From assembly GCF_900497805.2 (NCBI RefSeq), contig NW_020954630.1, forward strand, positions 11,505,557 to 11,569,556: 64,000 nt of DNA, in the 5' to 3' direction. Positions 22,767 through 34,499 of the stretch are shown in pieces. Under the pieces are notes generated by a model. That model was not told the origin of the DNA, ran no database searches, and saw nothing but the letters and a program-made list of their open reading frames with translations. The stretch comes from Vombatus ursinus (taxonomy: Eukaryota; Chordata; Mammalia; Diprotodontia; Vombatidae). A program made the translations under genes and the position numbers. Every line of letters begins with the position of its first letter. The stretch's first letter is position 1.

Positions 22767-23372
22767 CTGCCGAAAGACATTTCATTAATCAGATCTCCCT
22801 GAAGGATTCAGAAAGGTATTGAAGTCTTAGAATTTTTGAGTATGATAAATTAAGAAAGGACATTGTATGTGTGGAGAGTGAAATACATGAAAACCTCAAT
22901 TAACCAGACTGTTGGAAAAAGAACTTGTTCCACAGAGTTCCTCAAAGGATTAGCAGAGACTCTCTTTTGTTCCAGCTCACATTTCTGAAAATCTTTCTAA
23001 AATATATCATTCCATCCTTAGTAAAGTGATCCCAAAGGCATGAGAAACATGCAGAGTGAGCCTTAGAAGACTGTTGTGGGTGACTAGTGATGAATTGTCC
23101 ATCAAGAAGTAGCGTCAGGGCCATCATCCAGGAAATATATGACTGGAAAAGGAGGTGTCCCAGTTGGGAAGCAAGCCCAAGGGATGACAGATGAGTGCTA
23201 CAGCCTGACTGCTACTGTGATACCCATGGACCGTCAGAACACTAAGACAAGTGCCTCCAGTAGTTTGGGTGGATCTTCTGTGTAGGATTTATGGGAAGAG
23301 ATAGACAGGAATCACATAGGATGAGAACTTAGGGATAAGTTATGATCCATACCACTGGAGGAATTATTTATA

Positions 23373-23545
23373 CCAGAGGTATCAAATTTGGCTTTCAGGG
23401 TACAGCAAGCAGTCAGCAAAAGTCCACAGTGCTGCCTGAACCAGATTGAAATGTAACTGGAAGATGTTTAACAAAATAAATCAAAATACAATATAATATA
23501 GATGATGTTAATTTGTGGTATTTAAGTCAATAAGGCAGGGATCTA
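23373..23545 (+). mobile_element. Possible hAT-type MITE remnant
   Basis: ccagaggtatcaaatttggc at one end and aaaatacaatataatataga ... gttaatttgtggta inside resemble a non-autonomous DNA transposon common in marsupials, by memory. The right terminus is not clear. Confidence 0.35.
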
Positions 23546-23559
23546 TACCTAGACTACGC

Positions 23560-24800
23560 TGTTTCTACACTGTCAAGATTAAATACCCACTGGCATACTA
23601 AAGAGGTAAATGGAGTTCAATGGAGATAATTCCATCTTGGCTTAAAATCTTGTAGAGCCAGAGGGCCATCATTCTGAATATCAACAGTCATTGATCAGGA
23701 CTATATATGAAGAGATGTGAGTTTGGGGCAAAACATAGACTGCCAGTAGGGTATTTCTATTCTCAAAAAACAAAACAAAACAAAAAACAAAAAACTCAAA
23801 GCAACTAAATTCTAGATAAGAACTCCTTTTGTTGTGATTTTCCTCTTTATCACAACCAGGATGGCAATCAGCCTCTGGAGCAGAAAGGCAACAGCTGATG
23901 CTAGTTGGCTTAAGTAGGGCATCTGTACCTGCCTGTAAGGCAGCAGGTAGCAGCAGGGTGAACTGAGGGTTTGGGGTGGGGGTTGGGTTAGCCTTTTAGA
24001 TTGTGGTCACTGAGCTGGGCATGTCTTTTAGAAGGAGGAGATTAAGAAGAAGATGAGACCTCTTTGGGAGTCTGGGTGACTTTCCCTGTATGTGTCTACC
24101 TGAGTTCTCATTACCAAAAGAAATGTTTTTATTCTTTCAAAAGAAATTATTTTCTAACAAGAATCTTCTAATTTGTGAGCTCTTCTTAAATTTTATTTCT
24201 TTCTGACTAAACTGTCACGTCTATCTGTACTGTTGGCATGTCTCCTCTTTGAAAACGAAGATGAAAAACATGTCTTTTAAAATGGTGTTATTGCTAAAGG
24301 TCAGAATAATACAATAGCAGTGACTCCTCTTGCCACCTTCTACAAATACCCCAATACAAACACACACCCTGGGGAAATTTGTGTATTGTGGGCTATTCCA
24401 TAGACTGCCTGAAGTCTCAGACATTGGATATACGGAAGGGCCAAGCAGTGATAATTCTATCATAAGATCAATGACAGCTTCATCCTTAATACCTTTTGAG
24501 TCATTTTCTGGTGTTTCTAATGCCTTTTTAAAGATGGGACTCTGGCAGTCACTGTTGTGGGAACTTTACATTAAAATGCAGTGTCTCTCTCTTTATATCT
24601 CATGCTTTCCTTGGATTCCAGTTAATTAGAGGTTTCTGTTAGTTGGGCCCTTAGCTCGTTAAGACTTCATTTTGTAAGGCCTCTGCTGGTTTATACATCC
24701 GCAAGAAAGTAATCAGAGGCAGAAAGAATGAGGTGACATCAGGTGGTTTTGTTTCTTATTAGAAGTTTAGATAAAAGGTTTGAATGACAAACCTTCATTT
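23560..24800. other. VIPR2 intron 7, little recognisable content
   Basis: Contains an (AAAAC)n piece at about 23766-23797. Otherwise no exon, RNA gene or confident repeat is seen. Confidence 0.5.
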
Positions 24801-24929
24801 CCCACCTGACCAATCTCCTGGATTTCGTGATCTTCAGAAACTCATTCTGCAAGATGAACTCACACCTCCTCATGTCACTTCCTGACATCAGGACTTCATC
24901 ATACCCTACTTCAGGTACCTTCCCCTTTT

Positions 24930-25080
24930 CAATTTCTTTTCTGTATTGTCTTCTCCCATTAGATTGTCAGATTATTGAGGGCAGAGACTGTCTCATACTT
25001 TTGTTTGTACCACTAGCACTTAGCACAGTGCTGACACAACAGTGACTGCTTAACACATATTTATTGACTCTGGCTCTAAC
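24930..25080 (+). repeat. L2 LINE 3' end
   Basis: gattattgagggcagagact, cactagcacttagcacagtg, taacacatatttattgactc. The upstream part to about 24800 may also belong to it. Confidence 0.75.
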
Positions 25081-25170
25081 TCTTACAAGGTAAAGAAGGA
25101 TGAAGAAAATAACCAGAAAGGAGAGAGTTTAAAATTATTTATGAGAAGATTATTGAAAAACCACATTTCA

Positions 25171-25348
25171 GGGCAGCTAGGTGGCGCAGTGGATAGAGCC
25201 CTGGCCCTAGAATCAGGAGGACCTGAGTTCAAATCCAGCCTCAGACACATAACACTTACTAGCTGTGTTACCGTGGGCAAGTCACTTAACCCCAATTGCC
25301 TCACCCAAAAAGCACACACACAAAAATAAAAAACTTATTAAAAAACAC
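25171..25348 (+). mobile_element. Marsupial tRNA-derived SINE, short form
   Basis: gggcagctaggtggcgcagt ... gagttcaaatccagcctcag ... ttaaccccaattgcctcacc followed by an A-rich tail. This is the least diverged SINE in the window. aaaccacattt flanks it at 25158-25168 and 25349-25359. Confidence 0.9.
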
Positions 25349-25713
25349 AAACCACATTTTAAAATCTGTCAATTCCTATTATTGGTGTTATTTTGGTCCC
25401 TAGTTATCACAAATATTTGAGTATATGTTAAAAAAATTCCCACAAACCTCTACAAAGGTGTAACTTTGAGATCCTGAAGGGCAAGCTTTCATAGATTTTA
25501 AAAATGTGTCGACATGGAGTTAAATCTGTCTGCTTTCGTTGGGTCAGATGATGGGTGAATTGTGAGCTGAGATGGTAAGGGCAAAGGAATGTGTGGGAGC
25601 ACAACCATAAATGAGAACTAGCTAAAGTGACATGGAAGCTAATCTGGATAATCACTGAGGCAGGAAGCAGAGATTGGGTGTGAGAAAGAACCAAATTCTT
25701 AAGAAATTCTTAC

Positions 25714-25864
25714 CCCATCCAATCAGAAGATACATCAGGAAATGTCGGTTCGAGGAAAATATAACCGTAAGGAGTGTGTGGAGATAAAGCCCTTCCACCA
25801 GGAGCCAATAAAAATTTGCCATAATACAGTACTGGAAAAACACCAAGCTCAACTTGCAGCCAAC
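25714..25864 (-). CDS. VIPR2: VIPR2 exon 7 (TM3-TM4)
   Basis: 151-nt exon, phase 0 to phase 1. It encodes VGCKLSLVFFQYCIMANFYW, LLVEGLYLHTLLTVIFSSNR and HFLMYLLIGW plus one base. The Cys in VGCK is the TM3 cysteine that forms the conserved disulfide with extracellular loop 2, and EGLYLHTLL is the class B TM3 end motif. The acceptor is tttcag before GTT GGC; the donor is TGG G then gtaag. Most differences from human lie in intracellular loop 2 (TVIFSSNRHFLM against VAMLPPRRCFLA), as expected for an orthologue. Confidence 0.96.
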
Positions 25865-26591
25865 CTGAAATAATACAAACAAAGAGTAAGGTCTGCTGAA
25901 AATAAGAGGGAAAATGTGGTAACACAGCTAAAAATAGCTTATGGCAGACAGAGATGCCCTAGTACATATTATGTCCCTCTGTGTGAGTCGGGAACAAAGG
26001 ACAAATTGGTGTGCTGTCTAGGGAAGGGAAGTGATTAATATAAAGTATTCAGGGTGTTTATATAAATGTGAAAAAGAATGTATGTTATGTTAAAGTAAGC
26101 CCCCATGTGTGTATCTGACACCCTGTGAGACTATTTATTTGGGCATATTAAACTCACTGTTAAGATAAACATTTTTTTAAAGATAAATGTAAATAACTAT
26201 CTCTAAGAATAGTAAACTCATAACTTTCAAGTCAACTGCTGGAAGGTTTAACTAAACAGTTAGGTTTTTAAGCACATCCCTCTAACTTCTCTTTCTTCCT
26301 CTCTTTGTCTTAGCCTCTCTTGTTCCTAGGTCTGTGCCTTCTTTTTTCTTTTTCTTCTTTTTTTTTTTTTTGGTGGGTTTACTTATCCTTTGCCCTTCCC
26401 TGCCCTATACTATCTTCATGACTCTTCTAGTATCAAATAAGATCACTGGGGAATAATAAGGGGTTATTCTTTCCCTTATGGGGGAGGACATATTTCATTT
26501 ATCTACGCATATAGGTTTTTAGAGGGGTCCATAGAGAAACCATTGGTAATGGTACAGGCAGAGGAAATTGTTGAATGGGAATCATCTCTTA

Positions 26592-26773
26592 TAGGAATAG
26601 GGAACCTGTGGCCTCAAAACCACATGTGGCCCTCCAGGTTCTCAAGTGTGGCCCTTTGACAGAATCTAAACTTCACAGAATATTTGACCTCAAGAACACT
26701 TGTTCTGTGAAGTTTGGATTCAGTCAAAGGGCTGTACTTGAGGACCTAGAGGGCCACATGTTCCCCACCCCTA
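26592..26773. mobile_element. Palindromic hAT-like MITE
   Basis: Two arms form a long imperfect inverted repeat: about 26617-26680 (acatgtggccctccaggttc ... aacttcacagaa) pairs with 26703-26768, leaving a 22-nt loop. Outer ends are taggaatagggaac and, reversed, taggggtggggaac. It resembles a marsupial Charlie-like family known to me only by its termini. No coding capacity. Confidence 0.6.
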
Positions 26774-27024
26774 TAAAGTATGTTCAAAATCAGAAAGGTG
26801 TGGAAATTTTCTGGGCCATTTATGGACATTAATTAGTACTTGGACTGGTCTCATGAAAAATCAGAACCCAACAATGTTAATAATTGTTTCTTTTTATTAG
26901 ATATAGGATGTATATATGGAAAAGGAAAGGGGTTTATATTCAAAGAAGCTAATTTTGCTTCAGGTTGTCATCTATGAAAGGCTTTTGCGGGGCTAAGGCA
27001 GGAAATCCTAGCAAAAAAGAGATT

Positions 27025-27215
27025 TCTGACATACTACCTGGTGGATTATAGATGTGGAATAAGGTATCCATTGTCAGATATAGCCAATGTATTCGGTTTA
27101 TCTAGTTTACCTACACTTCTTTGTTAGAAAGGTGGGTTCTAGTTGGGGAATGAGGAATCACTAGGAAGTGACAATGGTGTTAAAAGAAACATTAATAAAA
27201 TATTTATTTTTAAAA
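27025..27215 (+). mobile_element. Marsupial LINE 3'-end fragment
   Basis: gacatactacctggtggatt, atatagccaatgtattcggt, aagtgacaatggtgttaaaa and a terminal aataaaatattt resemble the 3' end seen also at 31360-31690 and 56735-57105. Confidence 0.5.
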
Positions 27216-29490
27216 AATATAATTTCTGACTTTTTCCATGAATTTTAATCATTAATGTTAATTGTAAACTCTTAGATAATAAGGATTATAGTTTTAATGT
27301 TAGGAACTTCTAATATGAAATAGGAAGGCCTAAAAAAAGCCCCAAAAATTTGGAAGGAAAATTTTATTGCTATCAAGATTTTTTTTTCATTTTCTGAAAA
27401 TTGCTTTTGCATATTTCTTTTTTCTTCATTCCAAATATGCCTAATGAGATACTTTGAAGAATATGTTATATTATGTAAAATATAATAAATACTTATTGAA
27501 TTGAATTTATGAACATGCCACCTGTGGTACATTATCGATACATTTTTATCTTCTCAAATTCAACAAAATGCCTTTAGATCTGTAAAAGGTGCTCTTAAGT
27601 ACTGAGAACATTTCAATCCTCCCCAAAATACCCATGTATTGGCCCCTAAGGAATTCCCTCTCCACTATGCTCTTCCTCAATCAGCTTCTATGTTTCTAGG
27701 AAATTTTATATTTTTGTTTAGATCAGAGAAAACATGCCATAAAGTCACAATAGTCACGGGGGTCTAAAGTCTTGGTTTTTCAATAAGAATCTACTCACTG
27801 GTTTCACCCTGTTTTCCATTATTTGACTATTCTATTTTTTTCTGACTGTGTTATGAGTATGCCTCTCACAATACTGTGTTGGTGTGTCTGCTAAGCACTG
27901 GAACCACAGAGCTGCAGTCATTTTAGCCATGGAGTCTAATTCACAAACTGGAAAAAATTTCTTTCCATTTCTATCTTGCAAATTTAGATAATGAGATGAC
28001 TGCGAGATCTTTTTAGTTGTCCTTGGCTAGGTATTTTACTATTTAAGTGCCTTGGCCTTACTCATGACCTCACAGTATATACCATTCCAGGTCAAAGGAC
28101 TAGAATCTCCCTTGGTTGATTCTAATGTATGTGACAGGTTTGGGACCTGGGAAAGTTCTCATAGATACCACATTTGATAGCCATCTGGCCCATGATGAAG
28201 ATAAACTATTCATTTGTTTGTCACGGAAACCTATTCCTCTCATGGATTTCTATTTTTAGCACCCTGTCTTGGTCAAACTTACCTTATACTGTCTCCCATG
28301 TTTGGTCCAACCCCAGTATACTTTAGGACAGAGTGGCTCTTCAATGGGTCATTTCTAGCATTAACCAGGAAATTTATGGGTTGTCCAAAACAGTCTACAA
28401 ATTTGGCTCCTCTCAGGGTCATCCGGGAGGCTACTAGTGTGCCTGTTCACACCTCTTGATCAATGGTGGCAAATAACCGAAGGTAACATACTTAACACTG
28501 AACAGTATCTTAGCTTTCTGCTGTTTGGAAGGTCAGGCCAGCAACTAAATTTAGTTGTGCTGCCTCTGTCAGTTGATCTGTCAGCTAGTAAATGTTTAAC
28601 AGGAGTCTGGAAGTTTTCAGTGTTGAAAGGGGAACATTTTCATACTCTTGGCTACCTACTCTGTCCTGCCAACATCTTGAGAAAAAGTCCTTCACCACCT
28701 ATTTTGGGAGACCTACCTCAGAAATTCTGTTTCATGGAACAGTATTGACTAAGCCTGCTTGGAAACATAAACCCCTAAGTGACTTTTCCTTTTTTCTTTC
28801 TTTCTTAGAATGTATCTTTTTATCCAAATTTCTGATTTTCCATTCTCTGAGGAAAAAACAGCAACAACAATAACAAAAACCTAGAAATAGACCCAACTGT
28901 ATCTTTTTTCTTTCTCCTTTTTCTCCTTTTCTCCTCTCTCTCTCCTTTTGTTGTCTCTTCCTTCTTCCCTTCATTCCATCTTTATTTTTATCTTTTGGTG
29001 AATAGAGGGGATAGCAACAGTGGCAAAGACATGATCAGAGAGGAGGCATAGCTGAAGAATTCTGGATACTTATCTACTTCTTTCCACTTTGCTCAAATTA
29101 AGTTTCAACTAAAGGAGTGGATTGTCAAGGAGAAATAGCGTGATCATCTACTATTCTCTTCTCCTCTCCCCAACTTCTTTCTAGGGAATCCTCTTGGGCA
29201 TTATACCCTTGCCATGCCCATCACCTGCAAATATTTACTAAGGCTGCCCCCTAGATTGGCCACTTAGCATTTGACCTGTGAATGTACTCAAGTGATTCAA
29301 ATATCTGAGCTCTACCCTTTGGTCCCATTCACAGGAATGCTTGATGAACTCTTAAGTTTGACTGATTGGTTGGGCACTTCTTCAGAAAACTGCCCACCAT
29401 GGGTTTAAAGGGAGTCTGGAGGAAATGAGGCCACAGCAAAATCCTGCATCCCATTCCAAGAAATTATTATGAATGGAGATGTTTAGTGTT
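27216..29490. other. VIPR2 intron 6, little recognisable content
   Basis: No exon, RNA gene or confident interspersed repeat. 28783-28980 is T/C-rich (ttttctttctttcttag ... ctcctctctctctcc). Frames in 28214-28873 overlap in several phases and show no domain. Confidence 0.5.
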
Positions 29491-29528
29491 AAGAATATGG
29501 TCTTACCATAAGAATATGGTCTTATCAT
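29491..29528 (+). repeat. 19-bp tandem duplication
   Basis: aagaatatggtcttaccat is directly followed by aagaatatggtcttatcat, one mismatch. Confidence 0.95.
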
Positions 29529-30715
29529 CCTCCCCACCCTTTCTGTCAATTCTCAGGTCTTATTTAGTGTAGGGTGGGGGAGTCAACTACCCAGAAATTA
29601 AGAGCAACAATTCCCTTCACCTTCAAATGTTACCTTTTCCTGGACACAGTGGCCAAACAAAGTGTCCTGTTTCCCATCGTTGGATTACAGTAGGGTACCA
29701 TTCATTAAATCAATTTGCATGGACCTTAAGACAAACCATTCTTGACAACATAAGTCCCTGAAGGAAAAGAATGAAGGAACACAGTAGCTTTGTTCATAGT
29801 GCTAGATGGATATTTATCCCATTTAGTGCTATAAAGAGATGCTATTATATTGGAAAAATAAAATGTAGTAAGGTGAATTCCAGGCTAAGGCAGTCTTTCA
29901 AGCTATTCATCTGGGAGCAGTTGAGCCAGCTACCCAGTCCCCTCCAGTAGAATGTGGATGGGAGATTCTGATATTCCCAGTTGTTTATGAACCAAACAGA
30001 AGGTTCAAGGTTCACAATATCCCAGCAGTGGCAAGCCTAACCTGGCAAACCTCCCATCCTCAGAACAATATAAGAGAAATTTGACTATGACTCAGAGGTC
30101 TTAGCTATATTGTAAAATGCTTATCAAACAAATCACCCCAAAATGATACCTGAAGCACTATGTGAACCAAGGGGAAAACAACACCGGCAATGAAATGGGT
30201 GGAAAATACATCCAGTTTGGAGAAAGAATTTTTTCCCCTTACACTGAGGTTATGAGGATAAAAGGATTTAGTGTTAGAAGGGACCACGGGGGTCATCTAT
30301 GAAGGAGATTCCTGCATCTTAGCATAATAAAACCACTTGGATACTTTATGTCATTATAGCTGGAACATGCTTTTTATTTATTTAAAATTTTAGTTTTGAT
30401 TTTATTTTTGCAAATAATGAGCATTTAAAAAAATCTCCATTTACCTCCCCCTCTCCCATGGGAGCTTGTGTCATAGTGCAAGCTACTCTCATTTGCTAAA
30501 TGATTCTAGTTCTGGTTTCTGGCAAGAGACAGTTACTCCATGATGATTCCTGCCCCCCCCCCCCAAAGGAGTCAGAAGATTCAGAAAAAATGGAAATTGC
30601 TTTCTTTGTGCTAGAATTCTCCACTGGAAGCTGTTACTAATCCCTTCCCCAATATGTCCCTCCTCCACAAGTGCCACCCACTGATTATTAATAATAAGGA
30701 AAATGAAAAATAGAA

Positions 30716-30942
30716 TATAGAGCTTTAGGCAGAGTGCTTTACTTGTATTATCTCATTGGAACTTCCCTACGATACTGAAGTAGGTCTAATTATTATCCCC
30801 ATTTTAACTGATGAAAAACTGGTTGAAAGAGGTTCAATAACTCACCCAGGGTCACAGCTAATGACTATCTAGGTTTTCCTGACTTACACTAAGGTTTTCC
30901 TGACTTCAAATCTAGCACCCTTTTCACTATGCCACCTTGCAT
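30716..30942 (-). repeat. MIR SINE, antisense
   Basis: gcagagtgctttacttgtat, tatctcattggaacttccct, ggttcaataactcacccagg, ttcactatgccacctt. The unit tgacttacactaaggttttcc shows a small internal duplication (ggttttcctgactt twice). Confidence 0.7.
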
Positions 30943-31359
30943 CAGGCATTAGACTAACTTCACTGGGATTGGCCCTGGCCACACCTGAACCATAGAAAAG
31001 TCTAGAAATAAGGGCAAGAATTTGCTTCATTGATCAGATTTCCATTGCCACGGGCTCACATTTCTTCTCATTTTTAAGTCCTTAGACTCCCCAGCCCCCA
31101 ACCACTTGTCTTGGATCATCAGATACCTTAGTCATGATCCTGTCCTGTGTCTTTTCAGACATTCTGCAATTTTTTTCTGTCTTTTGTGTTAATGGCCCCT
31201 AACTTGGCTTATCCTTCCAAATCTACATATTTGCCAACTGACTGTTCATCCTCTCTGTCACTGGCCTATGATAAGGTCCTTGGCTCCTTATCCTGGCCAC
31301 TGGTGCTCAGCCAACTGTATCCTAGTACCATGATACTCTGCAATGATGAGAAGTCAAAA

Positions 31360-31690
31360 TGGAGAGAAAGGAACAATTTTCACAATGATGCTGTTGATGT
31401 AAAAGAAAACAATGCTGAAAGACACCAGAGGTCTCATCAGTGCAGTGACAAATCATGAATTCAGAATATTGCAGTACAACATATCTTCCTCTTCTCATCA
31501 GAGAGGTAGTGGACAATAGGTATAGAGCGAGACATACTTTTTCAGTCTTGGCCAATGTTTTGAGTTACTTAGCTGTGCTTCTTTGTTGTAAGGGAGTGTT
31601 CTAGGGCAGGGGTAGAAGTTGTCATTGGAAAGTGACAGTGATGTAAAGAAAAGCTGCAATAAAATTTTTCTTTTAAATGGAGAGAAAGGA
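31360..31690 (+). mobile_element. Marsupial LINE 3'-end fragment
   Basis: gaaaggaacaattttcacaa, cagagaggtagtggacaata, gcgagacatactttttcagt, aagtgacagtgatgtaaaga and a terminal aataaaattttt match, by memory, the 3' end of a marsupial LINE. It stops about 130 bp before exon 6. Confidence 0.55.
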
Positions 31691-31817
31691 GTCAGTTTGG
31701 TACATGGTTGTTCTGCCCCTCTTGGTGAACATTGTGGGTTTACCAGTGCTAATGTCTATAAAGTTAAGGAAGCAATTGTGTGATTGCTAAGAACAGTCAC
31801 AGAAGGGAAATCCTTAC

Positions 31818-31959
31818 CCAAGAAGATGCCTGGTCCAGACAGTGGAGGGCGCTAGAGTTAGAATAAAGAATGTCATCTTTGACTAAAACAGAGATAGCTC
31901 TCAAGATGAAAGAGAGGAAAAGGTTCAAATGGATGTAATTCCTCGTACAATGCAGTTTC
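31818..31959 (-). CDS. VIPR2: VIPR2 exon 6 (TM2, extracellular loop 1)
   Basis: 142-nt exon, phase 2 to phase 0. It encodes [40 protein letters not shown] and LDQASSW, covering intracellular loop 1, TM2 and extracellular loop 1. [14 protein letters not shown] is the conserved class B signature. The acceptor is ttctag before G AAA CTG and the donor is TGG then gtaagg. Length equals the human exon, without indels. Extracellular loop 1 carries an N-S-S sequon (LYSNSSALH) where human, from memory, has LYSSSGTLH; this could be an extra glycosylation site. Confidence 0.95.
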
Positions 31960-32174
31960 CTAGAAGAGAGAAAAATTTAAACACCATATTTTAAACATCC
32001 TCAAGAACGAGGCATTTTAATAATTTGCCTATATGGTTTAATTTGGTCTCTTAAGTGAAACCAATTGAAGCCAACAACTCTTAGTTTCTCCATGTGCCTG
32101 GCATCAGCTCCATAAAGCAGATGAGAGAGTTAGACATTTAATTCATAATTTATTTTTGAGGATTTAAATTTCTC

Positions 32175-32274
32175 AATTCTGCAGTGCAATGTAATATTGT
32201 GTTGGATCTGGAGTAAGGAAGACCTAAATTCCTATCTGGCGTCAGACACTGTGTCCATACACAAAAACAACAAC

Positions 32275-32316
<42 letters not shown>

Positions 32317-32745
32317 AATGACAATAACTAAGCTTTATGCAGCACTTACTATATGCCAGGTACTGTGCCAAGAGGTTTACAATTATTTCTTTTGTTCCTC
32401 ACAACATCACTGGGAGGTAAATGCTATTATTATCTTTTACAGATGAGGAAAGTGAGATAAATAGAAGTTAAGTCACTTACCCAGAGTTATACAGCTTGTA
32501 AGTGTCTAAGGCCATATTTGAACTCAGGTCTTCATGACTCCAAGCCTAGTGCTCTAACCGCTGTATCACTTAGCTGCCTCATAAGTCTTTTAACCTCTGT
32601 ATGTCTCAGTATTCTCATTTCTAAAATGGGGATAATAGCATCTTCCTCCCAGGGTTGCTGTTATGATCAAGTGTGACAATATTCGTAAAGTGCTTTGCAA
32701 CATTAACATGTGCTTTAAATACTCGTTATTATTATTACAGTTGTT
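32175..32745 (+). repeat. Sense MIR/SINE split by a GAT microsatellite and an antisense SINE
   Basis: A sense element (32175-32260: tgttggatctggagtaagga, gcgtcagacactgtgtcc) resumes at 32583-32745 (cttttaacctctgtatgtct, aaatggggataatagcat). Between them lie (GAT)n at 32274-32317 and an antisense MIR/SINE at 32325-32581 (agcacttactatatgccagg ... gtatcacttagctgcctc). Confidence 0.7.
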
Positions 32746-33434
32746 AGCTACCATGCCTGTTTCTTAGCAAATTTTATATCAGCTGACTAGCATTGAGTGC
32801 TTAGGCTCTTATTTTTCATCCTTGTCCTTTTTGGAGGCAGAAGAGATTTTGGGAGGCTACATACATTTCTCCTTGATATTGTTCCATTCTCTTAATTTCT
32901 TCTGACATGAAAACATTTTCCAATGGCAGGCAAACTTTCCCCTGGCTAATTAATGTCTGGCTTCCAAGGTTGTGCCTAGACTTTTAATGGCTTAAACATT
33001 TGTTATATAACAATAGTTTTCATTTAGTTACATTTTCCTTTGTCACACACAATAACCTAAAAATCTCTGAAATACAAACCACTGGCAAACTTTTAAAAAA
33101 AATTATTATTACCAGCAAAAGAAGTGGTGCTCTTGGTCAGAATGAAGTCCCTGGGACTCAGGCAAAATAACTCACCCTGGAACTAAACCCTGGAACTACA
33201 CCTGGATTGATAGCAGAAATAGCTTTTCCATATGGTTAATATGAAATGTATTTTGCATAATCTCCTACCAGTTTCATAATGACTCTGGTTATAACATTAT
33301 ACTCTTTAATTGCCTCATGTAAATCTCATGGTTTGGCTTTTTTCTCCCTACTAATTATGGATGGAGGATTTGTGCTTTCCTTCTGTTCATTGCTCTTCCG
33401 TGTTGCTTTTGATAAAGCACTGAGCACCACAATA

Positions 33435-33550
33435 GAATAATATAATATGATGACTGGAAGAGACCGTAGAGGTCATCTGGTCCAACCTCTTCCTTTTAGA
33501 GGTGAAGAAACCAAGACTCAGAAAGCCAGATCTAGAACCAGCATGAGGTA
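33435..33550 (-). repeat. MIR-family piece, antisense
   Basis: gaccgtagaggtcatctggt, ccaacctcttccttttagag, gtgaagaaaccaagactcag. Its continuation seems to resume after the hAT element, so the hAT inserted into it. Confidence 0.55.
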
Positions 33551-33552
33551 AC

Positions 33553-34290
33553 GTAGCAGCTCTCAAAGTGTGTTCTGCAGACCGCTGGGGCTCCCTGAGT
33601 TTTTTTTAAGGGAATTTATAGGGTCAAGACTATTTTCATAAAAATACTAAGACATTATTTGCCTATTAAAATACTCCTCCCTTTTCCAACTATGTATCTG
33701 TGTAAGGTTAGATTTTTTTTTTCATATTTTCCAAGAAAACAACAGATTGAAACAAATTGAATGTAAAAGAAGACTGTCTCCAGGTCTAACTTACCTTATC
33801 TTTAAAATGAGATGGTTGGACTAAATGGTCTCTAAGGTCCCTTATAATTTCTATTACTGTACAATCTAGAGAATAAATAGATTTGTAAAAATATATAAAA
33901 TACTGCCATTCTTCTCACTAATGTTTTTTTAATTTTGGAAAATATAGTTTTTTTTTGTAAAATATGTTATTTTTGTTAACCTATAATGAATTTATTATTT
34001 AAAGATTTAATTAAAATTAATTTAAAATTCAAAAAATTTAAATATTTTAAATTGTAAATTTAAATTGAAAAATTAAATTTAAACAATTTAAAAATTAAAT
34101 GAAAAAGAAAAATTAAATTAAACTTTTATTTAATTAAAAATTTAAATATTATTTAAATATTTAAAACTTTTATTTCTAATAAGGCAAATATTGGTAGCTA
34201 TAACCCACATAAACAAAAGTTTTTTGGAGGGGGTCCTCAAAAATTTTAAGAGCATAAAGGGTCCTGAGACCAAAAAGTTAGATAACCATT
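33553..34290 (+). mobile_element. Internally deleted hAT DNA transposon
   Basis: Left end cagctctcaaagtgtgttct; right end cctgagaccaaaaagttaga. 33655-33720 reads IKILLPFPTMYLCKVRFFF, which is the C-terminal dimerisation segment of hAT transposases (family pattern KxLLxFPTTYLCExxFS). Most of the transposase is missing. A MIR-type piece (33780-33870) interrupts it, and 33985-34175 is an extremely AT-rich expansion. Confidence 0.7.
33985..34175. repeat. Extremely AT-rich low-complexity tract
   Basis: About 190 bp almost wholly A and T, built from aattaaatttaaa-type units in both orientations, inside the 3' part of the hAT element. Confidence 0.9.
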
Positions 34291-34499
34291 GATTTAGTGG
34301 AAAAAATATCACATGGGGTATCAGAAAATCCAGCCCTGGCTCTAAGTTACTGTGTGCATTTGGCAGGTCATTTAATCTCCCCAGATCTAATTTACTATAA
34401 CTTTAAAATGAGAGAGTTGGAGTAAATGGCCTCTAAAGTCCCTTAAACTTCTTTTACTACACAATCCAGGTCTCCCAATTCTCAGACAAATGCTCTGTC

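Noticed and set aside
25083-25329. Open frames on both strands over 25171-25320
   Set aside because: They fall in a short-form SINE; the same frames recur in other SINE copies, for example at 44740 and 63473.
30105-30296. Hydrophobic minus-strand frame considered as a VIPR2 membrane exon
   Set aside because: There is no class B motif and no fitting splice phase; TM2 is already accounted for by exon 6 at 31818-31959.
32150-32371. Open frame with a long polyhistidine run
   Set aside because: It is a translation of the (GAT)n microsatellite read in antisense between two SINE pieces.
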